DNA of 64,000 nucleotides from JACCZX01 sp963829995 (GTDB taxonomy: Bacteria; Pseudomonadota; Gammaproteobacteria; Burkholderiales; Burkholderiaceae_F): the NCBI GenBank assembly GCA_963829995.1, contig CAWHKW010000014.1, forward strand, positions 62,001-126,000, read 5' to 3'. The notes beneath the pieces were generated by a model. That model was given only the letters and a program-made list of their open reading frames with translations, was not told where the DNA came from and made no database searches. The position numbers and the translations under genes are program-made. Below, one piece after another: positions 47,707 through 57,053 of this stretch. Every line of letters begins with the position of its first letter. Position 1 is the first letter of the stretch.

Positions 47707-48963
47707 CTACCGACGGTGCGTGTAGCGATCGAGTGTCAAACCGTCGAGGTCGATGGCCGGCATTTTCCCCGCGATGACGTCGGCCACAACACGCGCAGAA
47801 CCGCACGCCATCACCCAACCCGTCGAGCCGTGTCCGGTGTTGACATACAAGTTGCCGATCGGAGTTCTGCCGATCACCGGAGGGCCATCGGGCAGCATCG
47901 GACGCGCGCCGATCCAGAATCGCGACTTTCCGTACGAAGCGGCGTACGGAAACCAATCCTGCGCCACCTTCAGCAGCGTGCGCAGCGCACTGTCGCGCAA
48001 CTGCATGCCGCGCGTGCCCAGCTCTGCGGTGCCCGCAATTCTGAGCCACTTGCCCATGCGGGTGATCGCGACCTTGTACGTTTCATCCATCACGCTGAGG
48101 CGGGGAGCATGCTCGAACGCGGTGATCGCCGCCGTCGCAGAATAGCCCTTGACCGGCTGCATCGGTACCCGGATTCCAAGTGGTCGCAGCATCGCCGCGC
48201 TGTCGATCCCGGCGGCAACGACGAACACGTCGCCGCCGACATTCCCGGACGCCGTGCGTAATCCGCTGATCCTCTGCTGTTCAAACTGCAGGCCTTGCAC
48301 GGCTACGTTGAAGCGAAAGTCGACTCCGTCGTCAATCGCAATGTCTTTCAACTGCTGCGCAAAGAACGCACAGTTGCCGGTTTCGTCGTCCGGCAGATGA
48401 AGCGCGCCGGCCAGCCGCGTCGGCGCATGCAACGCGGGTTCGAGCGCGTGCGCCTCATCGGTGCCGAGCAGCCGATGCGACACACCCAGCTCGGTCAACA
48501 TCCGGCGAGTCACGGCCGAGCGCTCGACTTCGATATGCGTGCGAAACAACTGCAAATATCCCGTGGCTTGCTCGTACTCGAGCTGGTGCAACGCACGCAA
48601 CGCGCGCAGCTGCGCCTGGCTGTAGAACGCCAGCCGCTGCATGCGGGCTTTATTGCGGGTGAATCGCTGTAGGCGGCATTCGCCCAACCAGCGAGCGATC
48701 CAGCGCCAAAGCGCCGGATCTAGCGACGGTCGAAATACGATGGGGGCTTCCGGCCGAAACAGGTAGGCAAGCACCTTGGCTGGCATGCCGGGTTGAGACC
48801 ACGGAGCGACGTACGACGGTGCCGTTACGCCGGCGTTGGCGAAGCTTGCTTCCTGCGCGACGCCGGAGCGGCGCTCGATGACGGTGACATCGTGACCGTC
48901 GCGCCGCAGAAAGTACGCCGTGGTCACGCCGATGATGCCGGCGCCAATGACGATCACATGCAT
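47707..48963 (-). CDS. dadA: D-amino acid dehydrogenase DadA
   Basis: FAD enzyme oxidising D-amino acids to keto acids, passing electrons to the respiratory chain, 418 residues. VIVIGAGIIGVTTAYFLRRD is the FAD fold, then VIERRSGVAQEASFANAGV, the DadA signature. The C-terminal region GNLYVNTGHGSTGWVMACGS also matches. 12 bases separate it from the TRAP large permease upstream, so it likely belongs to that operon. A sarcosine or glycine oxidase-type homologue is less likely. Confidence 0.9.
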   Translation of the reverse strand: MHVIVIGAGIIGVTTAYFLRRDGHDVTVIERRSGVAQEASFANAGVTAPSYVAPWSQPGMPAKVLAYLFRPEAPIVFRPSLDPALWRWIARWLGECRLQRFTRNKARMQRLAFYSQAQLRALRALHQLEYEQATGYLQLFRTHIEVERSAVTRRMLTELGVSHRLLGTDEAHALEPALHAPTRLAGALHLPDDETGNCAFFAQQLKDIAIDDGVDFRFNVAVQGLQFEQQRISGLRTASGNVGGDVFVVAAGIDSAAMLRPLGIRVPMQPVKGYSATAAITAFEHAPRLSVMDETYKVAITRMGKWLRIAGTAELGTRGMQLRDSALRTLLKVAQDWFPYAASYGKSRFWIGARPMLPDGPPVIGRTPIGNLYVNTGHGSTGWVMACGSARVVADVIAGKMPAIDLDGLTLDRYTHRR

Positions 48964-48975
48964 TGCATGGCGGTG

Positions 48976-50274
48976 CTACAGCTTCATCTCCGATGGCAAA
49001 TAGGTGACCAGCGCCGGAAAGAACCAGATCGAGAGCACCGCCACAGCCAGCATCAGAAAATAAGGAAACGCCGCCACTGCGATTGTGTTGATCTGGTGCT
49101 TGGTCATACCTTGCAGCACGAATAAGTTAAAACCCACCGGCGGCGTGATTTGCGCCATTTCGACGACCAGCACGATGAAGATGCCGAACCACAGCAGATC
49201 GATGCCAGCTGTCTGCAGCGTCGGCAACAGCACCGCCATTGTCAGCACCACCATTGAAATGCCATCCAGAAAACAGCCGAGAACGATGAAGAACACCATC
49301 AGCAGCATGATCAGCCCGAACGGTGGCAGATTTAGCGCGCCGATCGCCTCGGCGAGCTGGCGCGGCAACCCGATGAATCCCATCGACAGCGCCAGAAATG
49401 CGGAACCGGCAAGGATCAGCGCGATCATGCAATACAAGCGCGTTGCCGCCATCAGCGAATCGGTAAATGTGCGCCAGGTCAGCGTGCGCTGAAACGCGGA
49501 CAGCATCAGCGCACCGACCACGCCGAGTGCAGCCGCCTCGGTCGCGGTCGCGACGCCGAGATAAATCGAGCCCAGAACGGCGACGATCAACAACATCACT
49601 GGAACCAGATGGCGCGATTCGGCGAGTTTTTGCTTGAAGCTGAGCTTGATATCGGCCGGCGGAATAACGCTCGCATGGCGCAGCGCCCAGACGATCGTGT
49701 AACCCATGAACAGCGCTGCCACCAGCAGGCCCGGTATCACACCGGCAATGAACAGTTTGCCGATCGACACATCGGCCGCCACGCCATAGACAATCATGAT
49801 GATCGACGGCGGAATCAGCAGTCCGAGAGTGCCGGCACCGGCGAGCGAGCCGATCGAGATCTGTTCCGGATAGTTGCGCTTGGCCAGCTCGGGCAGTGTG
49901 ATCTTGCCGATCGTCGCGCAGGTCGCTGCTGACGAGCCGGACACTGCGGCAAAGATCGTGCAGCCGATGATGTTCGTATGCAGCAACCGTCCCGGCAGCC
50001 ATTGCAGCCATGGCGCCAGGCCGCGAAACATGCCCTCGGATAGACGTGTCTTCAGCAAAATCTCGCCCATCCAAATAAACAATGGCAGAGCGGTCAGCGT
50101 CCAGCTCGACAGTGAACCCCACACCGTCAGCGCGAGCGCGTCACCGGCTGGGCGCGTTGTGAACAGCTCCATGCCGACAAAGGCGACGCCGAGCACCGCG
50201 ATGCCGATCCACACACCGGCGCCGAGAATGACAAACAGCGCGACGATCAGTAGCAGCGCGACCAGCGTGCCCAT
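48976..50274 (-). CDS. dctM: TRAP transporter large permease (DctM)
   Basis: Inner-membrane subunit of a Na+-driven TRAP importer, 432 residues with about twelve membrane helices. GTLVALLLIVALFVILGAGV opens the protein; GLLIPPSIIMIVYG and TPPVGFNLFVLQGM are DctM signatures. Start ATG 50274, two bases after the DctQ stop. The product is coupled to DctQ and DctP upstream. Substrate is suggested by the neighbouring 5-oxoprolinase but not shown. Confidence 0.94.
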   Translation of the reverse strand: MGTLVALLLIVALFVILGAGVWIGIAVLGVAFVGMELFTTRPAGDALALTVWGSLSSWTLTALPLFIWMGEILLKTRLSEGMFRGLAPWLQWLPGRLLHTNIIGCTIFAAVSGSSAATCATIGKITLPELAKRNYPEQISIGSLAGAGTLGLLIPPSIIMIVYGVAADVSIGKLFIAGVIPGLLVAALFMGYTIVWALRHASVIPPADIKLSFKQKLAESRHLVPVMLLIVAVLGSIYLGVATATEAAALGVVGALMLSAFQRTLTWRTFTDSLMAATRLYCMIALILAGSAFLALSMGFIGLPRQLAEAIGALNLPPFGLIMLLMVFFIVLGCFLDGISMVVLTMAVLLPTLQTAGIDLLWFGIFIVLVVEMAQITPPVGFNLFVLQGMTKHQINTIAVAAFPYFLMLAVAVLSIWFFPALVTYLPSEMKL

Positions 50275-50276
50275 CG

Positions 50277-50792
50277 CTACTCGACGTGAGCCGCTTCGGC
50301 TTCGTTGACTGCGGGCGGCAGTTGGCCCGTCCGCAGCGTGATGACGAGCTGCTCTATGAACGCCAGCGCGAGCCCGGCCAAACCGATTGCCATCGACAGC
50401 TGCGGGATCCACAGCGGCGTGGCGTCGACGTTTTGCGAAATGTCATTGAACGCGTAGGAGCCCCACACCAGTTTGGCCGAGAAATAAGCGAAGTAAACGC
50501 TGAGCGCGGCGGCAATCAGGAGGCAGAGCACTTCCATCCACCACCGCGCACGGCCATGCAGCCGCTGCAGGATTAATGTCACGCGGATGTGATCGCCCCG
50601 GCGCAACGCGTAGCCGAGCGCCAGGAATGAGCCGGCGGCGAGGAAGTATCCGGCATACGCGTCGGCACCTGCCATCGAGAATCCAAGCAAGCGCAGCGCG
50701 ATGCCGGCGACCTCGATCGTCAACGTTGCGAGAATGAAAAAAGCGCCGAGCGCGCCCAGCAGTTTGAACAACGCGTCGAGCGGAGCGCGCAT
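50277..50792 (-). CDS. dctQ: TRAP transporter small permease (DctQ)
   Basis: Four-helix subunit of 171 residues. Hydrophobic stretches at KLLGALGAFFILATLTIEVA, AYAGYFLAAGSFLALGYALR, WWMEVLCLLIAAALSVYFA and PQLSMAIGLAGLALAFIEQL. The RRGDHIRV motif is common in DctQ. 65 bases follow the binding-protein gene. The family is poorly conserved; position between DctP and DctM supports the call. Confidence 0.9.
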   Translation of the reverse strand: MRAPLDALFKLLGALGAFFILATLTIEVAGIALRLLGFSMAGADAYAGYFLAAGSFLALGYALRRGDHIRVTLILQRLHGRARWWMEVLCLLIAAALSVYFAYFSAKLVWGSYAFNDISQNVDATPLWIPQLSMAIGLAGLALAFIEQLVITLRTGQLPPAVNEAEAAHVE

Positions 50793-50857
50793 CGACAGTC
50801 CTCAGCGCCGCACAGTGGAGGGCAAACCGCCTTGGGACAACAAGGCGACTGGCCCGA

Positions 50858-51838
50858 CTATTTGCGAAACGAAGTGATGATCGTCTGCCCGTCGGGACCG
50901 GCTTTGACCAGCCATTCGGCAAGCAGCGTTTCGCCCAGTTTGGTCAGATCGCCTTTTAGGGCCGGGCTCGGCTCGTACACGGTGATCTTGTTGTTGCGCA
51001 GCGTCGCCAGCGTCTCGCTGGTGTACTCGCGCATCCGTTTCCAGCCGCGCTCTTCGGCTGCCTTCGCCGCTGTCACCACCGCCTGCTGCGAGGCGGGATC
51101 GAGTTTGTCGAACTCCTTCTGGTTGACGATCACCATGTTCTTCGGCAACCACGCATCGGCGGTCGCAAAGTGCGTCAGGTTCTCCCAGACCTTGGAGTCG
51201 ACGCCGGTAGCGCCCGACGACATGAACGAATCCACGACGCCGGTCGAAAGCGCCTGCGATAGTTCGGCGGCCTGAATCGTCAGCGGCTGCGCGCCAACAT
51301 GCTGCGCGATACGCGTGGTAGCCGGGTTGTAGGCCCGCCACTTAAGGCCCTTCATGTCCGCCACCGTGTTAAGCGGTTTCTTGGTGTAAATGCCCTGCGG
51401 CGGCCAGGCGACTGCATATAACAACTTGATGCCTTGTCCGGCCAGAATCTTTTCGACCACCGGACGCTGCGCCTGCCATAGCTTCCACGATGCATCGAAT
51501 CCGGTCGCAACGAACGGCACCGCGTCGGCGCCGAACACGGGGTTCTCGTTTTCCAGCAGGCTCATCAGCACTTCGCCGATTTGCGCCTGGCCGGTTTGGA
51601 CCGCGCGTTTGATTTCGGGCGCCTTGAACAATGCGCCGTTCGGGTGCACCGTGATCGTGAGCTTGTTACCGCTTGCCTTCGCAACGTCGGCCGCAAACTG
51701 AGTCAGGTTCTGTGTGTGCGGGTTTCCCGCCGGGTAACCGGCTGGCAGATCCCACTTCATTTGCGCCGACGCCGGCATCGACGCCAACGCACACGACAGC
51801 GCCATGGGGACGCTTAGCAGTAGTAAACGGCGTTTCAT
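50858..51838 (-). CDS. dctP: TRAP transporter solute-binding protein (DctP)
   Basis: Periplasmic receptor of 326 residues. Signal peptide KRRLLLLSVPMALSCALA ending ASA before QMKWDLPAGYPAGNPHTQ. NPATTRIAQHVGAQPLTIQA and LSQALSTGVVDSFMSSGAT are in the ligand-binding cleft. GAGGATTTG is just before ATG 51838; a longer start at 51856 is less good. The Arg/Asn contact residues are present but the ligand cannot be named. It heads the dctPQM-dadA-nnr group and is divergent from the 5-oxoprolinase gene. Confidence 0.92.
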   Translation of the reverse strand: MKRRLLLLSVPMALSCALASMPASAQMKWDLPAGYPAGNPHTQNLTQFAADVAKASGNKLTITVHPNGALFKAPEIKRAVQTGQAQIGEVLMSLLENENPVFGADAVPFVATGFDASWKLWQAQRPVVEKILAGQGIKLLYAVAWPPQGIYTKKPLNTVADMKGLKWRAYNPATTRIAQHVGAQPLTIQAAELSQALSTGVVDSFMSSGATGVDSKVWENLTHFATADAWLPKNMVIVNQKEFDKLDPASQQAVVTAAKAAEERGWKRMREYTSETLATLRNNKITVYEPSPALKGDLTKLGETLLAEWLVKAGPDGQTIITSFRK

Positions 51839-51922
51839 CAAATCCTCACTGGTCATGGCAATCGATATTCAAAAACGAGGGAACGCGTTGCTAACATCGC
51901 GGACCGAATAGTACCCGCCGAA

Positions 51923-54900
51923 ATGAACACTGCACCACGCTGGCAATTCTGGATCGATCGCGGCGGCACTTTCACCGACGTCGTCGCGCGCCGGCCCGAC
52001 GGTTCTTTGGTAACGCACAAGCTGCTGTCCGACAACGCCGAGCAGTACGCCGACGCCGCAATCGAAGGTATTCGGCGTTTGCTGCGCGTGCCGGCCGACT
52101 CACCGGTGCCCGTCGATCAGATCGAAGTGGTCAAGATGGGGACGACGGTGGCCACCAATGCACTGCTCGAACGCAAAGGGGAGCGCACCGCATTGATCGT
52201 GACGCGCGGCTTTCGCGATGCATTGCGCATCGCCTATCAGAATCGCCCGCGGCTATTCGACCGGCATATCGTTTTGCCAGAGCTGCTCTATTCGAGCGTG
52301 ATCGAGGTCGATGAGCGGCTAAGTGCTCACGGCGACGTTGTGAAGCCGCTCGATCTTGCCGCAGCGCGTGCCGAGCTCAAAGCGGCCTACGTTGCGGGGT
52401 TCAGGTCGGTTGCAATCGTGCTGATGCACGGTTACCGCTACCCCGCGCATGAAGCCGCCCTCGCAGCCGCGGCGCGGGAGATCGGGTTCGGTCAGGTTTC
52501 AGCGTCGCACGGCGTCAGCGCGCTGATGAAGTTCGTCGCGCGCGGTGACACGACCGTGGTCGACGCTTATCTGTCGCCGATTTTGCGGCGCTACGTCGGG
52601 ATGGTGGCAAGCGAGCTGCCGGGAACTCGCCTCCTGTTCATGCAATCGTCCGGCGGGCTGACCGATGCACACCGGTTCCAGGGCAAGGATTCGATTCTGT
52701 CCGGACCAGCGGGTGGCATCGTGGGCATGGTACGGACGAGCCTGTCCGCCGGCTTTGAGCGCGTGATCGGCTTCGATATGGGTGGCACATCGACCGACGT
52801 CTCGCATTTCGCTGGACGCGATGTGAGCGACTGCGAGCGTGCGTTCGAGACGCAGGTCGCTGGCGTGCGAATGCGCTCGCCGATGATGAGCATCCACACG
52901 GTGGCCGCAGGCGGCGGATCGATCCTGCACTTCGATGGCGCGCGCCTCAGGGTGGGCCCGGACTCGGCAGGAGCGAATCCGGGGCCGGCGTGCTATCGGC
53001 GCGGCGGGCCGCTGACGGTGACCGACTGCAACGTGATGGTCGGGAAAATTCAGCCCGCGTTTTTCCCGAAGGTCTTCGGCCGCGGCGCGAACGAAGCGCT
53101 CGACGACGACGTAGTGCGGGAGAAATTCGCCACGCTGGCGATGGAGATCGAAGAAGCCACTGGCCGCGCGTTGTCGCCCGAGCAATTGGCGGACGGCTAC
53201 CTCGACATCGCTGTTGGCAACATGGCCGAGGCGATCAAGCGAATCTCGATCCAACGCGGCCACGATGTGACGCAATACACGTTAAGCGTGTTCGGCGGCG
53301 CCGGCGGGCAGCACGCGTGCCGTGTTGCCGACGCACTCGGCATGACACGCATCTTCGTGCATCCGTTGGCCGGAGTGCTGTCGGCGTATGGCATGGGGCT
53401 GGCTGATCAGACCGCAATGCGAGAGCAATCGCTCGAGCGGCCGCTACGGCCGGACGCAATGGCCGCGCTAAACGAGGCCCTTGATCGCCTGGCGCAGGAC
53501 GCGGCGCAGGATCTCGTGTCGCAAGGCGTTCCGCTCGAGCGCGTTCGCGTCGTCCGGCGCGTGCATCTGCGCTACGACGGCACCGACTCGGCGTTGATCG
53601 TCGCTGCTTCGACGCTGCCCGAAATGCAGGCGGCATTCGATGCCGAGTACTTGAAGCGCTACTCGTTCCTGATGCAGCAGCGTGGCCTCGTGATCGAAGC
53701 CGTCTCGGTCGAGGCGATCGGACAAGGCGAAGCGGTAACTGAGAGCATGGGTGAGCAAGCGTCGCGTTCAGCGGCGCTCGGCGCGAAAGCCACGGCGCGC
53801 ATGTACAGCGGTGGCGCGTGGAACGCAACACCGCTGTATGCACGCGACGAAATGCGGCCGGGCGACGTGATCGGCGGGCCGGCGATCATCGCCGAAGCCA
53901 ACGCGACCACGGTCGTCGAATCCGACTGGGAAGCGATTGTGACCGAGCGCGGTCACATGGTTCTGGAGCGCGTGCGCCCGCGCGTGGCTAAGCAGGCGAT
54001 CGGCACCGATGCCGACCCGATCATGCTCGAAGTCTTCAACAACCTGTTCATGTCGATTGCCGAACAGATGGGGTTGCGGCTGCAGAACACCGCGTATTCG
54101 GTAAACATCAAGGAGCGGCTCGACTTTTCATGCGCGCTGTTCGACGCCAGTGGCAACCTCATTGCGAACGCGCCGCACATGCCCGTGCACCTCGGATCCA
54201 TGAGCGAGTCGATCAAGACGGTAATGCGCGAGAACGCCGGCGCGATGAAGCCCGGCGATGCGTACGCTATCAATGATCCTTACCACGGCGGAACGCACCT
54301 GCCCGATGTGACGGTGATCACTCCGGTGTTCGATCGCGCCGGCGCCGAGATTCTGTTCTACGTAGGCTCACGTGGACACCATGCCGACATCGGTGGCACG
54401 ACGCCGGGATCGATGCCGCCGTTTTCGACCTCGCTCGACGAAGAAGGCACCCGCTTCATCAACTTCAAGCTGGTAGAAGGGCAGGGCGGCGCGGGAGGAA
54501 CCGAGCGTGCAGGGCGGATTCGCGAAGCCGAGCTGATGGCGTTGCTCACGTCCGGCGCGTATCCGGCCCGTAACCCGCAGCAGAACCTGGCCGATCTGCG
54601 CGCACAGATCGCTGCGAACGAAAAGGGGCGTGAGGAATTGCTGAAGATGGTCGAGCAGTTCGGGCTCGACGTCGTCCGCGCGTACATGCAGCACGTACAG
54701 GACAACGCCGAGGAATCGGTGCGGCGCGTGATCACGCGCCTGAAAGACGGCGCATTCGATTACGAGCTCGATAACGGCGCGCTGATTCGTGTTCGCATCA
54801 AGCGTCGATCGAGAAAATCGCGCCGCAACCATCGACTTTTCGGGCAGCTCGGATCAGCTACCGAACAATTTCAACGCGCCGAGCGCGGTGTGCTACGCAG

Positions 54901-55601
54901 CGGTGCTGTACGTGTTCCGCACGCTCGTTGATGCCGACATCCCGCTGAACGCGGGATGCCTGAAGCCGCTGCACGTCGTGATACCCGAGCGCTCGATGCT
55001 CAATCCGCGCTATCCCGCTGCCGTGGTCGCCGGTAACGTCGAAACCTCGTCGTGCATCACCGATGCTCTTTATGGCGCCCTCGGTGTGATGGCCGCGGCG
55101 CAGGGCACGATGAACAATTTCACGTTCGGCAACGAGCAGTACCAGTATTACGAAACGATTTCGGGCGGTTCGGGCGCCGGCATTTTTGATGTCGATGCGA
55201 GCGTGGTGACCGACGGGTTCAATGGAACCGACGTCGTGCAGACGCACATGACCAATTCGCGGCTGACCGATCCCGAGGTGCTCGAATTCCGCTATCCGGT
55301 GCGCCTGGAAAGCTACGAAATACGCGCAAATTCCGGTGGTGCGGGGCGCTGGCACGGTGGCAACGGCGGCACGCGGCGCGTGCGTTTTTTGGAGCCGATG
55401 ACCGCATCGATCCTGGCCAACCACCGGTCGATCGCGCCGTTCGGAATGGCAGGCGGTGAGCCCGGCGAAGTAGGCCGTAATTGGATCGAGAGAATTGACG
55501 GTCGCGTCGAGACCATGGGTCATATCGGATCGGCCGAAATGAACGTCGATGACGTGATAGTTATTCAAACTCCGGGCGGCGGCGGCTTCGGCAGAAAATG
55601 A
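51923..55601 (+). CDS. 5-oxoprolinase (hydantoinase A/B family), frameshifted
   Basis: ATP-dependent opening of 5-oxo-L-proline to glutamate. HyuA-type half: WIDRGGTFTDVVARRPDGSL, MGTTVATNALLERKGERT and RVIGFDMGGTSTDVSH. HyuB-type half: DPIMLEVFNNLFMSIAEQMG, HMPVHLGSMSESIK, NDPYHGGTHLPD and GAGRWHGGNGGTRR. The first frame stops at 54931. The next frame from about 54804 continues with VDRENRAATIDFSGSSDQLP to a stop at 55601. Removing one base of AAGCGTC at 54800-54806 restores 1225 residues, the usual length. Sequence error or recent inactivation are both possible. Hydantoin or acetone carboxylase homologues have separate A and B genes. Confidence 0.9.
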
Positions 55602-55685
55602 AGCCGCTCTAAGTCGGCAAATAGGCGGGGCCGCCAGCGAAATTCCGCACACGCTCGCTCGTACGCGCAGAAATAATGCGACGGT

Positions 55686-56912
55686 ATGAACGCGCCCGAC
55701 CGCCTCGGCCTTACATCGATCCTCGGATCGCTGACGATGAGCTATGCGCCGCTCGTCGACCGCGAGCGGCGCACGTTCGGCACGCGTTTGACCATGCTGT
55801 CAGTCAAACCGAGCGACCGGATGCCAGTTGGTTTGATCCTCGAACAGTTGAACGGCATGTGGCCGGAGTCGCGCGCGCTAATACTGACCGCGCCACTCGA
55901 CGCGCAGCTCGACGATTCGTTGCTCGACTGGCAGCCGCCGCCGAACGCCGTCGTCGAGATTCCGGCGATTGCGCTGCGCGACCCTGCCGTGCAGGCGCTC
56001 GTGCAGCGCGCGCGCCGGGCCGGCGTCAAAATGGCATTGCGCGGGCGGCCCGATGTGCCGCTGCCACCGGCGTTGCTCGACTGTTTCAGTTACGCGCTGA
56101 TTCACATTACCGAGGACCGGCGCCGGCGCAGCGACGGCAGCAACGCGCCTGCGCCACCGGGCGTGATGCGGCGTATGCCCTTCATCATCACCGGCGCGTT
56201 TCGAGTCGATGAGCTGCACGCAGCGCACGCGCGCGGCGCAGTCGCCAGCGTAGGCGTTCCGTTGGACGAAGCGCATCCGACGATCGAGCGTCCGCCGCAA
56301 CCAAGTCAGCAGGCGGTGCTTGAGTTGCTCCGCCTCGCGCACGAGCAAGCTGATATCGAGGTGATCGAGTCGGCCATCAAGCGAGACGCAGCGCTGGCAT
56401 TCGAATTGATCCGCTTCGTCAACTCGGCTGCATTTGCGGTGCCGATGCAGGTGGAATCGGTCAAACGGGCGATCATGGTGCTCGGCCACGCGAAAATAAC
56501 TCGCTGGCTATCGCGCATGTTGCGAGTATCGACTTTCGACGCCGATGCGCTGCCGCTGATGCACGCCGGCGCGCGCCGTGGATTGTTTCTGGAACACCTG
56601 GCCAGCTGCAATACCGAAGGTGCGCAGTTGCGTGACTCGCTGTTTCAGACCGGCGCGTTTTCTTTGCTGGATCGGATGACGGGTACCACGTTTCCTCGCT
56701 TGCTGCAGCATGCGCAGTTGGCACCCAACGTGTCCGCCGCCTTGGTTGATCGCACGGGGCCGTGCGCGCCATATCTGTCGCTGGCGGAAGCGATCGAGCG
56801 CAACGACCCCGTGACGGGAAAAAAGCAGCGCGAGATGCTCGACATCTCGCTGCTCGACTGCAACGTTGCGTTGCTGCGTGCTTTGTCCGCGGCTCAAACG
56901 ACGCATACCTGA
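55686..56912 (+). CDS. HDOD domain signalling protein with degenerate EAL-like N-terminus
   Basis: 408 residues of the YuxH group. The C-terminal HDOD domain includes EVIESAIKRDAALAFELIRF with VNSAAFAVPMQVESVKRAIM and VLGHAKITRWLSRML. The N-terminal half (PLVDRERRTFGTRLTMLSV, then VEIPAIALRDPAVQALVQRA) resembles an EAL fold without the EAL motif. No catalytic residues for c-di-GMP hydrolysis are seen. Function is unknown; proteins of this type act in regulation or stress. Confidence 0.82.
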   Translation: MNAPDRLGLTSILGSLTMSYAPLVDRERRTFGTRLTMLSVKPSDRMPVGLILEQLNGMWPESRALILTAPLDAQLDDSLLDWQPPPNAVVEIPAIALRDPAVQALVQRARRAGVKMALRGRPDVPLPPALLDCFSYALIHITEDRRRRSDGSNAPAPPGVMRRMPFIITGAFRVDELHAAHARGAVASVGVPLDEAHPTIERPPQPSQQAVLELLRLAHEQADIEVIESAIKRDAALAFELIRFVNSAAFAVPMQVESVKRAIMVLGHAKITRWLSRMLRVSTFDADALPLMHAGARRGLFLEHLASCNTEGAQLRDSLFQTGAFSLLDRMTGTTFPRLLQHAQLAPNVSAALVDRTGPCAPYLSLAEAIERNDPVTGKKQREMLDISLLDCNVALLRALSAAQTTHT

Positions 56913-56986
56913 GTACGAGGTCACGGCTTTGCGCGCCGCGGTTCGAAGCCGTCGCGCTTAGCCCCGCACCCGTCGTAGCGCACCGT

Positions 56987-56992
56987 TATAAT
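56987..56992 (+). promoter_or_regulatory. Candidate -10 box for purL
   Basis: Perfect TATAAT, 61 bases upstream of the purL ATG. No recognisable -35 at 16-18 bases. Confidence 0.4.
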
Positions 56993-57053
56993 TTCGCGCG
57001 CTTGTCAGCCCGGCAAGCGACGACCGCACGCGATCTTCGTGCGCCATTGTCAG

